64,000 nt of DNA. Origin: Leisingera coralii. Its GTDB lineage: Bacteria; Pseudomonadota; Alphaproteobacteria; Rhodobacterales; Rhodobacteraceae. Positions 36,533-45,387 of this stretch are shown here, one piece after another; the first letter of the stretch is position 1, and each line of letters begins with the position of its first letter. The position numbers were made by a program, and so were the translations under genes. A model generated the notes under the pieces. The model was not told the origin of the DNA. It saw nothing but the letters and a program-made list of their open reading frames with translations, and did not search any database. The stretch is taken from positions 186,001 through 250,000 of the forward strand of contig NZ_JBHUPT010000002.1 of assembly GCF_049056525.1 (NCBI RefSeq), written 5' to 3'.

Positions 36533-36547
36533 TGACAGTTTTTGTCA
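36533..36547. promoter_or_regulatory. Palindromic operator candidate TGACA-N5-TGTCA
   Basis: A perfect 5-base inverted repeat with a T-rich centre, in the 84-base gap between the WYL regulator and the GST gene, 23 bases from the regulator start. Site for the WYL protein is inference. Confidence 0.5.
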
Positions 36548-36594
36548 CCATGCGGATCTAGGCTGCCCGCAGCCCGAAACGACAGGAGCCTCCC

Positions 36595-37293
36595 ATGCTG
36601 ACCCTACTGACCTACCCCCGCAACGGTGCCGTCTTCAGCCTCAGCCCGTTTTGCGTCAAAGCGGCTCTATTACTGGCCTTTTCCGGCCAAAGCTGGACCC
36701 GCGAAGACCTGAACGACCCCCGCAAGATGCCGCACCGCAAGCTGCCGGTGCTGCGCACCCCCGGCGGGCTGGTGCCGGACAGCAGCGCCATCCGCGCCTG
36801 GCTGGAGCGGCAGGGCACCGACTTTGACGCAGCGCTCGGTGCGCGGGACCGGGCGCAGGCCCAAACGCTGATCCGGATGGCGGAGGACACGCTCTATTTC
36901 CACGTGGTGCGCGACCGCTGGGACAATGACGCGGTCTGGCCCACGATCCGTGACAAGTACTTCCATGAAATTCCCGCCCTGATCCGCCGCCCGGTCACCG
37001 GCGCCATCCGCCGCTCGGTGCACAAAGGGCTGGTGTTCCAGGGCACCGCCCGGTTCAGCGCGGATGAACGGAACCAGCGTGTGGATCAGGACCTGCAGGC
37101 CATCGCCGCCTTGCTGAAGGGGCAGGACTTCCTGTTCGGAGCGCAGGTTTCCAGCGCCGATTTCAGCGTCGCCTCCATGCTGCAGGCGATGGCTACAACG
37201 CCGGTCCGCACGGCGCTGGTCTCCCGCATTCTCGACGACGCGGTGCTCAAGCCTTATGTTAACCGGGTGTTTGAAACGGTGCCGCTGCCATGA
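36595..37293 (+). CDS. Glutathione S-transferase family protein
   Basis: 232 residues with a thioredoxin-like N-terminal domain: LTLLTYPRNGAVFSLSPFCVK, followed by the cis-proline segment HRKLPVLRTPGG and the conserved acidic/Ser pair in VPDSSAIRAWLE. An all-helical C-terminal domain follows. The SPFCVKA motif is like that of bacterial GSTs with a cysteine or serine near the active site; the substrate is unknown. It overlaps the DUF1801 gene by four bases and is divergent from the WYL regulator. Confidence 0.88.
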   Translation: MLTLLTYPRNGAVFSLSPFCVKAALLLAFSGQSWTREDLNDPRKMPHRKLPVLRTPGGLVPDSSAIRAWLERQGTDFDAALGARDRAQAQTLIRMAEDTLYFHVVRDRWDNDAVWPTIRDKYFHEIPALIRRPVTGAIRRSVHKGLVFQGTARFSADERNQRVDQDLQAIAALLKGQDFLFGAQVSSADFSVASMLQAMATTPVRTALVSRILDDAVLKPYVNRVFETVPLP

Positions 37294-37712
37294 TCCCGCC
37301 CTTTGCCAGCCCGGACATCGAGGCCGCATTTGATGTGCCGGACCGGCAGGCCCGGGCGGGCCTGCTGGCGCTGCGGCAGCTGATCTTTGACACCGCCGCG
37401 CAAACGCCGGAGGCCGGCCGGGTCGAGGAGGCCCTGCGCTGGGGCCAGCCGTCTTACCTCACACCCGAAAGCAAGACCGGATCCACGATCCGTCTGGGCG
37501 TGCCCAAAGGCGCGCGCTTTGCTCTGTTTGTGCATTGCCAAAGCAAGCTTATCCCGGAATTCGCTGCCGCCTTCCCGGCCTGGGACCGGTTCGAGGGCAC
37601 CCGCGCGGTGCTGTTCAACGACCCTCAGGAAGTGGAGCCCATCCGCCACGGCTGGCTGATCAAGCGGGCGCTGACCTACCGCATCCGCCCGCCGCTGGAG
37701 ATCCCCGCCTGA
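37290..37712 (+). CDS. DUF1801 domain protein
   Basis: 140-residue soluble protein of the DUF1801 (YdhG-like) family: RVEEALRWGQPSYLTPESKTG is the typical core region, followed by SKLIPEFAAAFP. The biochemical function of the family is not established. ATGA overlap with the GST gene implies a two-gene operon under the WYL regulator. Confidence 0.85.
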   Translation: MIPPFASPDIEAAFDVPDRQARAGLLALRQLIFDTAAQTPEAGRVEEALRWGQPSYLTPESKTGSTIRLGVPKGARFALFVHCQSKLIPEFAAAFPAWDRFEGTRAVLFNDPQEVEPIRHGWLIKRALTYRIRPPLEIPA

Positions 37713-37746
37713 CAAAATGGCAAGCTGTCCCCGTGGGGACAGCCGC

Positions 37747-40020
37747 TTATTTCCGCCGCTTGCGTTCCACCTTGCGCTTCACCTTGGCGGCCTTGAGCTT
37801 GGACTTTGCCGCCTTGCGGTTCACGGTCCGGCCTGCCGGGCTGCGGCGGCCGCGCTGGCCGCCACCGGATGGCATCGGCGCATCCTCCAGCGCCAGCAGC
37901 TCCAGTTCCAGCCCGCCGGTCACCGGCGCCGCCTGGGTCAGCCGCACCGTCACGCGCTGGCCGATGGCCAGGGTCAAACCGGTGTCAGACCCGGTCAGCG
38001 TGCCGGCCTGCGGGTCGAAGTGAAAGAACTCCCGTCCGATCGAGCGCACCGGCACCAGCCCGTCGGCGCCGGTCTCATCCAGCTTCACGAAGGCGCCGAA
38101 GCGGGCGATGCCGCTGATCCGGCCCTCGAACTCATTGCCGACCCGCTCACTGAGGTAGGAGGCCAGGTAGCGGTCGGTGGTGTCCCGCTCCGCAATCATC
38201 GAGCGCCGCTCGGTGTCGGAGATATGGTTGGCGGTTTCTTCCAGCCGCTCGATTTCCTCCGCAGCCAGCCCGTCATTGCCCCAGCCATGCGCCGAGATCA
38301 GCGAGCGGTGCACAATCAGGTCGGCATAGCGGCGGATCGGCGAGGTGAAATGCGCGTAGTTGCGCAGCGCCAGGCCAAAGTGGCCGAAGTTCTCCGGGTT
38401 GTAATAGGCCTGCTGCATCGACCGCAGGGTGGAGATGTTGATCAGCTCCGCATCATCCGTGCCCGCCGCGTGATTGAGCAGCGCATTCAGATGCCGGGTC
38501 TGCAGCACCTGCCCCTTGGCCAGGTTGAGGCCGGCCGCGCGCGCGGTTTCCCGCAGCGCTTCCAGCTTCTCGGGCGCCGGCTCCTCATGCACCCGGAACA
38601 ACAGCGGCGAGCGTTTCTGGATCAGTGTCTCGGCAGCGGAGACATTGGCGAGGATCATGAACTCCTCGATCAGCTTGTGCGCATCCAGCCGGTCACGGAA
38701 GGCAACCGAGGTGACACGGCCATCGTCATCCAGCACGATCTTGCGCTCCGGCAGGTCCAGATCCAGCGGTTCGCGCGCGGCTCTTGCCCTTGTTAGAGCC
38801 TTATATGCGGCAAACAACGGCTTGATCACATCGTCCAGAAGCGGCGCGGTCTTGTCGTTCGGGCTGCCGTCCTGCGCCTCCTGCACCTCGGCGTAATTCA
38901 GCGAGGAGACGGAGCGCATCAGCCCGCGCACGAACTTGTGCGACAGCTTGTTGCCCTCGGCATCGACCTGCATCCGCACGGCGATACAGGCGCGCGGCAC
39001 CCCTTCGTGCAAGGAACACAGATCGCCCGACAGCCGGTCCGGCAGCATCGGCACCACCCGGTCGGGGAAATAACTGGAGTTGCCGCGCTTGCGCGCCTCG
39101 CGGTCGAGCGCCGAGCCCGGGCGCACATAGGCCGCCACATCGGCAATCGCCACCCAGATCACATGGCCGCCGGGGTTCCCCGGATCGTCATCGGCATGGG
39201 CATAGCATGCGTCGTCATGGTCGCGCGCGTCCGCCGGGTCGATGGTGACCAGCGGCAGCTCGCGCAGGTCCTCGCGGCCTTTCAGGCCCATCGGCTTGGC
39301 CGCGTCGGCCTCTGCCATCACCTTGTCGGGGAAGTGGTCGGGAATGCCGTGCTGGTGAATGGCGATCAGCGACACTGCCTTAGGCGCGGCGGGGTCGCCC
39401 AGCCGTTCCACGATGCGCGCGCGCGGCAGGCCCATGCGGCCCTTGGGGCCGGCCTGTTCCGCCTCGACCAGTTCCCCGTCCTTGGCGCCATTGATGGCAT
39501 CCGGGGCCACCATCCATTCGGATGATGCGGCCTTGTCGATCGGCACGATGCGCCCACCCTCGGACCCCGCGCGGAAGATACCCAGCACCCGCTTTGCGTT
39601 GGTGCCGATCCGGCGGATCAGCCGGGCTTCGTAGTTGTGGTCCTGATCCGGCACCATCTGCAGCTTGACCAGGATCTTGTCGCCTTCACCCAGGGCCGGG
39701 TCCGAAGCCTTGGGCAGGATCAGGATGATGGGTTCCACGCCCTCGCCGTGCCATTCCAGCGGACGCCCGTACAGGTCGCCATCCTCGTTCGGAGCTTTTA
39801 CCTGCAGCACCGTCACCGGCGGCAGCTGGTCCGGGTCGCGATAGGTCTTCTTGCGTTTCTGCAAGTGGCCCTCGGCCTCCAGCTCCTTGAGGATGCGCTT
39901 GAGGTCGATGCGGTCTGCGCCCTTGATGCCAAAGGCCTTGGCGATGTCGCGCTTGGAGGTATGGGTCGGGTTGGCGGAGATCCAGTCGAGGATTTCGGCC
40001 TTGGAGGGAATACGGCTCAT
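37747..40020 (-). CDS. rnr: Ribonuclease R
   Basis: A 3'-5' exoribonuclease that degrades structured RNA and takes part in mRNA and rRNA quality control. 757 residues: an N-terminal winged helix (residues 1-65), cold-shock-like domains, the RNB catalytic domain with the aspartate cluster in TIDPADARDHDDACYAH, and a C-terminal S1 domain (VGNEFEGRISGIARFGAFVKL). The tail is strongly basic (KAAKSKLKAAKVKRKVERKRRK in pieces), as usual for RNase R. Single gene. Confidence 0.95.
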   Translation of the reverse strand: MSRIPSKAEILDWISANPTHTSKRDIAKAFGIKGADRIDLKRILKELEAEGHLQKRKKTYRDPDQLPPVTVLQVKAPNEDGDLYGRPLEWHGEGVEPIILILPKASDPALGEGDKILVKLQMVPDQDHNYEARLIRRIGTNAKRVLGIFRAGSEGGRIVPIDKAASSEWMVAPDAINGAKDGELVEAEQAGPKGRMGLPRARIVERLGDPAAPKAVSLIAIHQHGIPDHFPDKVMAEADAAKPMGLKGREDLRELPLVTIDPADARDHDDACYAHADDDPGNPGGHVIWVAIADVAAYVRPGSALDREARKRGNSSYFPDRVVPMLPDRLSGDLCSLHEGVPRACIAVRMQVDAEGNKLSHKFVRGLMRSVSSLNYAEVQEAQDGSPNDKTAPLLDDVIKPLFAAYKALTRARAAREPLDLDLPERKIVLDDDGRVTSVAFRDRLDAHKLIEEFMILANVSAAETLIQKRSPLLFRVHEEPAPEKLEALRETARAAGLNLAKGQVLQTRHLNALLNHAAGTDDAELINISTLRSMQQAYYNPENFGHFGLALRNYAHFTSPIRRYADLIVHRSLISAHGWGNDGLAAEEIERLEETANHISDTERRSMIAERDTTDRYLASYLSERVGNEFEGRISGIARFGAFVKLDETGADGLVPVRSIGREFFHFDPQAGTLTGSDTGLTLAIGQRVTVRLTQAAPVTGGLELELLALEDAPMPSGGGQRGRRSPAGRTVNRKAAKSKLKAAKVKRKVERKRRK

Positions 40021-40076
40021 GTTTCCCGCGTAGCACGGCGGCGGGGCGGCGTCATGGTGAAAAGCGTGCGGGGCGG

Positions 40077-40757
40077 TCAGAGCGGCGGCAGATCGGCGCC
40101 GGTGTCGACGTCGCGCAGGGTATCGGTCAGGGCGATGCGCCAGCCGGGCAAGGTCCGCAGTGTGTCGGCCAGCGCGTGTCCGGTGGACCAGCGGACATTT
40201 TCGAACAGACCACGGGGCAGGCGGGAGGGGTGTTTGGCGCCCACCAGCCAGTAGCCGCCATCATCTGCGGGGCCAAAGACCGCGTCATGATCGCCAAGCG
40301 CTGCAAAGGCGCGGGCGATATGGGCTCGGGTGATGCCGGGAATATCGGCACCGATCAGGCAGACAGGGGAGTTGAAGTGCGGAGGGGCGCGCCTGACCCT
40401 GGGCGGGTGCGTAAGCGCCCTCCCAGGGGGAGGGTCGGGCGCGGCCCGGCCTGCGCCCGGGCCAGACGGTTGAATACCTGAAGCTGTTATGAGCATCCGT
40501 CTCATCCGCTGCCCAAGATCGCCGCTGCCTTGCGGCAAGCGGGGCATGTCAGCGGGCCAGACCCTCGAGCTCACTGCCCGGTCCGGGGCCACCGCCAGCA
40601 CGATCTGCCAGCGCGGGTCGCGCAGGCGCCGGATCAGCCGGGCAGACTGGTGCCGGAACCACCAGGTGGCCGGGATCACGCCGATATCCCGGCCAAGGCG
40701 GGTTTTCACCCGTCCCGGGCGGGGCTCCTTGACCATGATCACCAGGGTGCGTTTCAC
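40077..40757 (-). CDS. DUF2064/arsenosugar-type glycosyltransferase interrupted in frame by a palindromic repeat
   Basis: 226 residues. The N-terminus (LVIMVKEPRPGRVKTRLG) and the later segments GDLGQRM, LIGADIPGI and DHDAVFGPADDGGYWLVG match the nucleotide-sugar transferase-like DUF2064/TIGR04282 family. Between GDLGQRM and LIGADIPGI lies an extra stretch of about 30-35 residues (97-127) rich in Pro, Gly and Arg, coded by a palindromic repeat (40384-40465) that has a second copy at 61614. The reading frame stays open through it. It overlaps the GNAT gene by four bases. Whether the product still folds is unknown. Confidence 0.8.
   Translation of the reverse strand: MKRTLVIMVKEPRPGRVKTRLGRDIGVIPATWWFRHQSARLIRRLRDPRWQIVLAVAPDRAVSSRVWPADMPRLPQGSGDLGQRMRRMLITASGIQPSGPGAGRAAPDPPPGRALTHPPRVRRAPPHFNSPVCLIGADIPGITRAHIARAFAALGDHDAVFGPADDGGYWLVGAKHPSRLPRGLFENVRWSTGHALADTLRTLPGWRIALTDTLRDVDTGADLPPL
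40384..40465 (+). repeat. REP-like palindromic element (family A) inside a coding sequence
   Basis: About 82 bases containing nested palindromes (GCGCCCTCCC / GGGAGGGTCGGGCGC and CCCGGCC / GCCCGGGC). It aligns over its whole length with the reverse complement of 61614-61696, with the core GGGAGGGTCGGGCGC identical or nearly so. Confidence 0.75.
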
Positions 40758-41179
40758 GTGAAATCGCGCACCATGTCCCGGTGATCAATACCGGCATCGT
40801 CATAGACCGGGCCAAAGGCGGTGAAGCCGAGCTTCTCGTAAAATCCGATGGCATGCAGCTGCGCGCCCAGCTTGGCCCTGGCAATGCCGGGGCGGGCCTG
40901 CGCCGTTTCCACAGCCGCCTCAATCAGCTTGGCGCCCAGACCCGTGCCGCGGGTGGAGGGCAGCACGCAGACCCGGCCGATCTTGGCGGTATCCTCCTTG
41001 AACACAATCCGCGCCGTGCCCACCGGGATATCGTCCTGCACCGCCAGCAGATGGGTGGCAGTGGCGTCCAGCGCGTCCTGTTCCTCTTCCACCGGAACGC
41101 CCTGTTCCTTGACAAACACCTGGTGGCGCAGCGCGAAACAGGTCTCCAGATCCTCGGTGACCGAAATGCTCAGGCTCAC
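40754..41179 (-). CDS. GNAT family N-acetyltransferase
   Basis: 141-residue acetyltransferase, ElaA/YjdJ-like in its opening (LRHQVFVKEQGVPVEEEQD). The acetyl-CoA loop is RVCVLPSTRGTGLGAKLI and the C-terminal part (HAIGFYEKLGFTAFGPVYDDAGI) is also typical. Substrate unknown. It overlaps dapE by four bases upstream and the glycosyltransferase gene by four bases downstream, so dapE, this gene and the transferase form one operon. Confidence 0.9.
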   Translation of the reverse strand: MSLSISVTEDLETCFALRHQVFVKEQGVPVEEEQDALDATATHLLAVQDDIPVGTARIVFKEDTAKIGRVCVLPSTRGTGLGAKLIEAAVETAQARPGIARAKLGAQLHAIGFYEKLGFTAFGPVYDDAGIDHRDMVRDFT

Positions 41180-42321
41180 TCGAAATAGTCCTGCAGGATG
41201 CGGGTATAGATGGCTTTCAGCTGGTGAATCTGGGCGACCTCGACCCGCTCATCCACCTGGTGCATGGTCTTGCCGACCAGCCCGAATTCCACCACCGGGC
41301 AGTGGTTTTTCACGAACCGCGCATCCGAGGTGCCGCCGGTGGTGGACAGCTCCGGCTTGCGGCCCGTCTCCGCCTCCACCGCCTGTGCGACCAGATCCGA
41401 CAGCGCGCCGGGCGGGGTGATGAAGCTCTCGCCGGAGATCTTCACCTTCATCCCGATCTCCACACTAAACTCCGCAGCGACCTTGTCCGCCTCACCCTGC
41501 AGCCAATCCGTCAGGCTGGCGCCGGAATGGGCGTCGTTGAACCGGATGTTCACGGTGGCCCGGCTTTGTGCCGGGATTACGTTGGTGGCGGTGTTGCCGG
41601 TGTCAATGGTGACCACCGCCAGGGTGGAGGCGTCGAAATGCCCGGTGCCCTGGTCCAGCTCATGGCTGGCCAGCCGGTCCATCAGCCGCGCCATTGCATT
41701 CAGCGGGTTGTTGGCGCGGTGCGGATAAGCGGAATGGCCCTGCACGCCGGTCACCGTGAACCAGGCGGTGAGCGATCCGCGGCGGCCGATCTTGATCATC
41801 TCGCCCATCTCGTTGGGGCAGGTGGGCTCGCCCACCAGACAGACCGACATCTGCTCGCCTTCGCGCTCCATGTAGTCCAGCAGCGCAGTGGTGCCGTCCA
41901 CCGCGTCGCCTTCCTCGTCGCCGGTGATGGTCAGGATGATGGCGCCGTCCGGAGGGGTCTCCTTGACGAAATCGATGGCAGCAGCGGCAAAGGCTGCGAC
42001 CCCCGATTTCATGTCGGTGGCGCCGCGGCCGTACATGAAGCCGTCTTTCTCCCCCGCGCCAAAGGGCGGCATGGTCCAGGCGGATTCATCGCCCAAGGGC
42101 ACCACATCGGTATGGCCGTTGAAGCCGAAGGTTTTGGCGTGCCCCTTGGCGCCCCAGCGGGCAAACAGGTTGGAGACCTCCCCGCGGTCGGTGCGGGTGC
42201 AGTCAAAGCCAGCCTCGCTCAGCACTTTCTCCAGCAGCACCAGCGCGCCGCCTTCTTCCGGCGTGACCGAAGGGCAGCGGATCAGATCGGCGGTCAGGCG
42301 GGCGGGGTCGGTCTGCGGCAT
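41176..42321 (-). CDS. dapE: Succinyl-diaminopimelate desuccinylase DapE
   Basis: Zinc-dependent hydrolase of the lysine/diaminopimelate pathway (succinylase branch); acts after DapD, which is encoded at 49098. 381 residues. Metal and substrate motifs are seen in FGFNGHTDVVPLGD, GDEEGDAVDGT and TSDARFVKNHCPVVEFG, with GKTMHQVDERVEV near the end. First gene of a three-gene reverse operon. Confidence 0.95.
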   Translation of the reverse strand: MPQTDPARLTADLIRCPSVTPEEGGALVLLEKVLSEAGFDCTRTDRGEVSNLFARWGAKGHAKTFGFNGHTDVVPLGDESAWTMPPFGAGEKDGFMYGRGATDMKSGVAAFAAAAIDFVKETPPDGAIILTITGDEEGDAVDGTTALLDYMEREGEQMSVCLVGEPTCPNEMGEMIKIGRRGSLTAWFTVTGVQGHSAYPHRANNPLNAMARLMDRLASHELDQGTGHFDASTLAVVTIDTGNTATNVIPAQSRATVNIRFNDAHSGASLTDWLQGEADKVAAEFSVEIGMKVKISGESFITPPGALSDLVAQAVEAETGRKPELSTTGGTSDARFVKNHCPVVEFGLVGKTMHQVDERVEVAQIHQLKAIYTRILQDYFE

Positions 42322-42629
42322 GGAAAGGCTCCTGAATTTCCGGTGGCCACAGGCCTAGCGCGGATCGGCACGCGGCGCAATTCACCCCCGCGCCAGCGAA
42401 TGTGGCGCAAAAGCAGCGGTTTCGCGGTTGTGCGGAGGTGAGCCTGCCAAGGGGCCGGGAATCATGTTAATGATTTGTTAATCATAATTAACCCGAGGCA
42501 GGGTATCCCGAGAGCAGCACCACCGTAACAGCGGGGCGCTTCTAAGACCTGCGGTTGTTCCGCCGGCTCCGCAGCAGTTTCAACTGTCTGCGCGGGACGC
42601 CTGTCCGGATGGCAGGAGCAGCCGGCGCA
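42322..42629. other. Regulatory region upstream of the Hint-domain gene
   Basis: Contains the divergent start region of dapE and a markedly AT-rich patch (42460-42493) with three TTAA motifs. The ORF frame of the downstream gene extends back to a TTG at 42555, but that part has no protein-like features. Confidence 0.6.
42467..42493 (+). promoter_or_regulatory. CtrA-type box with a perfect TTAA-N7-TTAA
   Basis: TTAA at 42467-42470, seven bases, then TTAA at 42478-42481: an exact match to the CtrA spacing. A third TTAACC follows at 42488-42493 after six bases. It lies about 140 bases upstream of the Hint gene start. Binding by CtrA is inference. Confidence 0.6.
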
Positions 42630-44201
42630 ATGGTCAAGGCACGCGAGCTTAACTACGACACCAATGCCTCCGCAGTGGAGATGGCGGAAGCCATCTTTGG
42701 CACCGGGGCCACGGTTGTGGACGCATCCTACTCGGGGTGGAGCCAGTCCTCAGCGATCTACTCCGGCGGCGATGCTCTGGTACCCGGGGCCACGCCTAGT
42801 GACTCAGGCGTGATCCTGTCCACCGGGCGCGCCAGTCATTTCACGCGGTCTGGCGGCGATCCGAACCGGTCCACCCAGACCACGACCAACACGCCGGGCG
42901 AAAGCAACAACGCGGACTTCAACGCAGCCGCCGGCACCAGCACCTATGATGCGTCCTATCTGGATGTGAGCTTCATTCCCGATTCCGATGTGATGACGAT
43001 GCAGTTCGTCTTCTCTTCCGAGGAATTCCCCGAATTCCAGAGTTCGGTCTATCAGGACGTGGTCGCGGTCTGGGTCAACGGCGAGCAGGTGCTGCTGGAG
43101 GTCGGCAACGGCCAGGCCAATCCGAGCAACATCAGCTCGTCCATCAACGAGAACCTCTACCTCGACAACGCCGGTGATGATTACAACACCGAGATGGATG
43201 GCCTTACCATCACCATGACGCTGACAATGCACGTCAACCCGGGCGAGGTGAACGACATCCGCATCGGCATCGCCGATGTCAGCGACAGCCGCTACGACAG
43301 CAACCTGCTGATTGCCGCGGACTCGGTGCAGACCGATCTGGTGGCGATGACGGACAACATCTTTGTCGAGCCGGACAGCAGCAAAACCATCGATGTGCTG
43401 GCCAATGACGTGAACAAGTCCGGCGGCACGCTGACCATCACCCATATCAACGGGACCGAAGTGACCGCCGGCTCGGTGGTGACGCTCAGCACCGGCCAGG
43501 ATGTGCAGCTGAACGAAGACGGCACCCTGACCCTGGCCGGCGATGGCGATACCGAGGATTTCAACTTCACCTACCAGGTGAGCAACGGCACTATCAGCGA
43601 CACCGGCTTTGTCAACGCAAGCTCCATTCCCTGTTTCGTCGCGGGCACTCTGATCCGCACCCCCCATGGCGAGGTGCCGGTGGAGGAGCTGATGCCGGGC
43701 GACCTGGTGGAGACCCGCGACGACGGGGCGCAGCCGCTGTGCTGGACCGGCGGGCGTTCGGTTGCTGCAGAGGGCGATTTTGCCCCGGTCCGCATTGCTG
43801 CCGGCACCTTTGGTGCGCACCGTGAGCTGCTGGTTTCGCCGCAGCACCGGGTGCTGGTGCGCGGCGCCCATGCGGAGCTGTTCTTTGGCGAGGAAGAAGT
43901 GCTGGTTGCGGCCAAGGATCTGGTCAACGGGCGCAGCGTCACCCGCTGTCCGGGCGGCGAGGTCACCTATGTGCATCTGATGTTCGGCCGCCACCAGGTG
44001 ATCTATTCCGAAGGGCTGGCGACCGAGAGCTTCCTGCCTGGCCCGCAGATCGTCAGCCAGTTCGACCGGCCGGTGGCGGAGGAGATCTGCGCCCTGTTCC
44101 CGGAGCTCGATCCGGACACCGGCGCCGGCTACAGCGCCGCGGCCCGGCCCGCGCTCAAGGCCTACGAGGGCCGGCTGCTGGCCGCGATCGAGGCGGCCTG
44201 A
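42630..44201 (+). CDS. Secreted adhesin-like protein: choice-of-anchor L domain plus Hint domain
   Basis: 523 residues from the ATG at 42630, which has AGGAG upstream. Residues 1-235 match a choice-of-anchor L type beta domain (SGVILSTGRASHF, LDVSFIPDSDVMTMQFVFSSEEFP). Residues 245-325 resemble an Ig/cadherin-like repeat with IDVLANDVNKSGGTLTI. Residues 333-480 form a Hint2 domain: C335 in CFVAGTLIRTPHGEVPVEEL and H406 in SPQHRVLV, the residues expected for self-processing. No Sec signal is seen; roseobacter proteins of this kind are thought to use type I secretion. The adjacent gene carries a second, degenerate Hint domain. Confidence 0.85.
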   Translation: MVKARELNYDTNASAVEMAEAIFGTGATVVDASYSGWSQSSAIYSGGDALVPGATPSDSGVILSTGRASHFTRSGGDPNRSTQTTTNTPGESNNADFNAAAGTSTYDASYLDVSFIPDSDVMTMQFVFSSEEFPEFQSSVYQDVVAVWVNGEQVLLEVGNGQANPSNISSSINENLYLDNAGDDYNTEMDGLTITMTLTMHVNPGEVNDIRIGIADVSDSRYDSNLLIAADSVQTDLVAMTDNIFVEPDSSKTIDVLANDVNKSGGTLTITHINGTEVTAGSVVTLSTGQDVQLNEDGTLTLAGDGDTEDFNFTYQVSNGTISDTGFVNASSIPCFVAGTLIRTPHGEVPVEELMPGDLVETRDDGAQPLCWTGGRSVAAEGDFAPVRIAAGTFGAHRELLVSPQHRVLVRGAHAELFFGEEEVLVAAKDLVNGRSVTRCPGGEVTYVHLMFGRHQVIYSEGLATESFLPGPQIVSQFDRPVAEEICALFPELDPDTGAGYSAAARPALKAYEGRLLAAIEAA

Positions 44202-44206
44202 CGCGC

Positions 44207-45280
44207 ATGGTGTGGTTTGCGGCTTCCGGCGGCGGGCACAGCCGGAGCGACCCGCAGGCACTGCTGGACGCGGGCGTGCCGGACGGTGATGCCCTGCTGG
44301 TGCGCGGCACCCTGATGCTGGAGTTCCACCTGCCGGAAAGCACCCGGCCGGAACCGCTGCTGCTTTATTCGCAGGACGGCGGCTGGCCGCTGCGGCTGGC
44401 GCTGCAGGCGGTGCCGGGCGGCGGTCTCAGCTTTGTGCTGGAGCAATACGGCGCAGTGCTGCACCAGACGCTGAACCCGACCAGCCTGGGGCGCACCGGC
44501 CGGCTGCGGCTGGCTTACGCCTGGGATGCGCCCGCCCGCAGCGGGCGGCTGACGCTGGAGCGGGCCGACGGCAGCCAGATGCAAATCGCTGCGCTGGCCG
44601 GCCCCAAACCCTGGCGGCTGCGCGATCTGCAGGCGCTGACCGGGCCGCTGGCCTATGTGGCGCCGGCGGTGGAGTATCTGGCGCTGTCCAGCGGCATGGA
44701 GCCCGCCGGTCCGGCGCCGGGGCTGCTGCCGTCCGCCCCCGTTGCCACGCCGGAGGGTTACCGCGCGCTGGGCAGCCTGCAGCGGGGCGATCTGGTTCTC
44801 ACAGGCGGCGGCGAGGCTGTCCCCGTTCTGCAGGTGGTGGAGCGGCAGGTGCCGGCGCTGGGCTCCTTTGCGCCGGTGCGGCTGAGGGCGCCTTATTTCG
44901 GGCTGCTGCGGGATATCCAGGTGGCCCCGTTCCAGCGGCTGGTGCTGTCCGGCTCCGAGGTCGAATACCTGTTCGGCCAGCCCGCGGTGCTGGTGCCGGC
45001 CGGAAACCTGCTGGGCACCGGCACCGCTTTGCCCGGCACTGCTGGCGCGCCGCTGATCACCTACCGCCAGGCGGTGCTGCCGGATCACGAGCCATTGCTG
45101 GCCGCAGGCGCGATGACCGAAAGCCTGTTCCTGGGCCGCCTGCGCCGCGACCCCCAGCGCCTGGCCGCCAGCCTGCTGGCGCCGCTGGGCGCCAGCGCGC
45201 TGCCAGAGCACCGGCAGCCGAAATTCCCGGTGCTGCGGGCCTTTGACGCTGCGGTCCTGGCGGAACGGCGTACCGCCTGA
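44207..45280 (+). CDS. Second Hint-domain protein, catalytic residues lost
   Basis: 357 residues, five bases after the preceding gene. The N-terminal half is a beta-rich lectin/laminin-G-like region (LEFHLPESTRPEPLLLYSQD). Residues 175-330 are a Hint2-like domain (PEGYRALGSLQRGDLVLTGG, SFAPVRLRAPYFG), collinear with the Hint domain of the neighbour. The nucleophilic Cys is absent (SAPVATPEGY instead of CFVAGT) and the histidine block is changed (APFQRLVL instead of SPQHRVLV), so it should not self-cleave. Role unknown; probably paired with the active homologue. Confidence 0.82.
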   Translation: MVWFAASGGGHSRSDPQALLDAGVPDGDALLVRGTLMLEFHLPESTRPEPLLLYSQDGGWPLRLALQAVPGGGLSFVLEQYGAVLHQTLNPTSLGRTGRLRLAYAWDAPARSGRLTLERADGSQMQIAALAGPKPWRLRDLQALTGPLAYVAPAVEYLALSSGMEPAGPAPGLLPSAPVATPEGYRALGSLQRGDLVLTGGGEAVPVLQVVERQVPALGSFAPVRLRAPYFGLLRDIQVAPFQRLVLSGSEVEYLFGQPAVLVPAGNLLGTGTALPGTAGAPLITYRQAVLPDHEPLLAAGAMTESLFLGRLRRDPQRLAASLLAPLGASALPEHRQPKFPVLRAFDAAVLAERRTA

Positions 45281-45387
45281 CACAGTCCGGGCGGCTTGTT
45301 CCGCCACGGCGGCCAAGGCGCTTGCGTGAAAAAGGCGAACCGCCTAAGGACTTTGAAACCGTTCCAGAGGCCCATCCGAGCGTTCCC

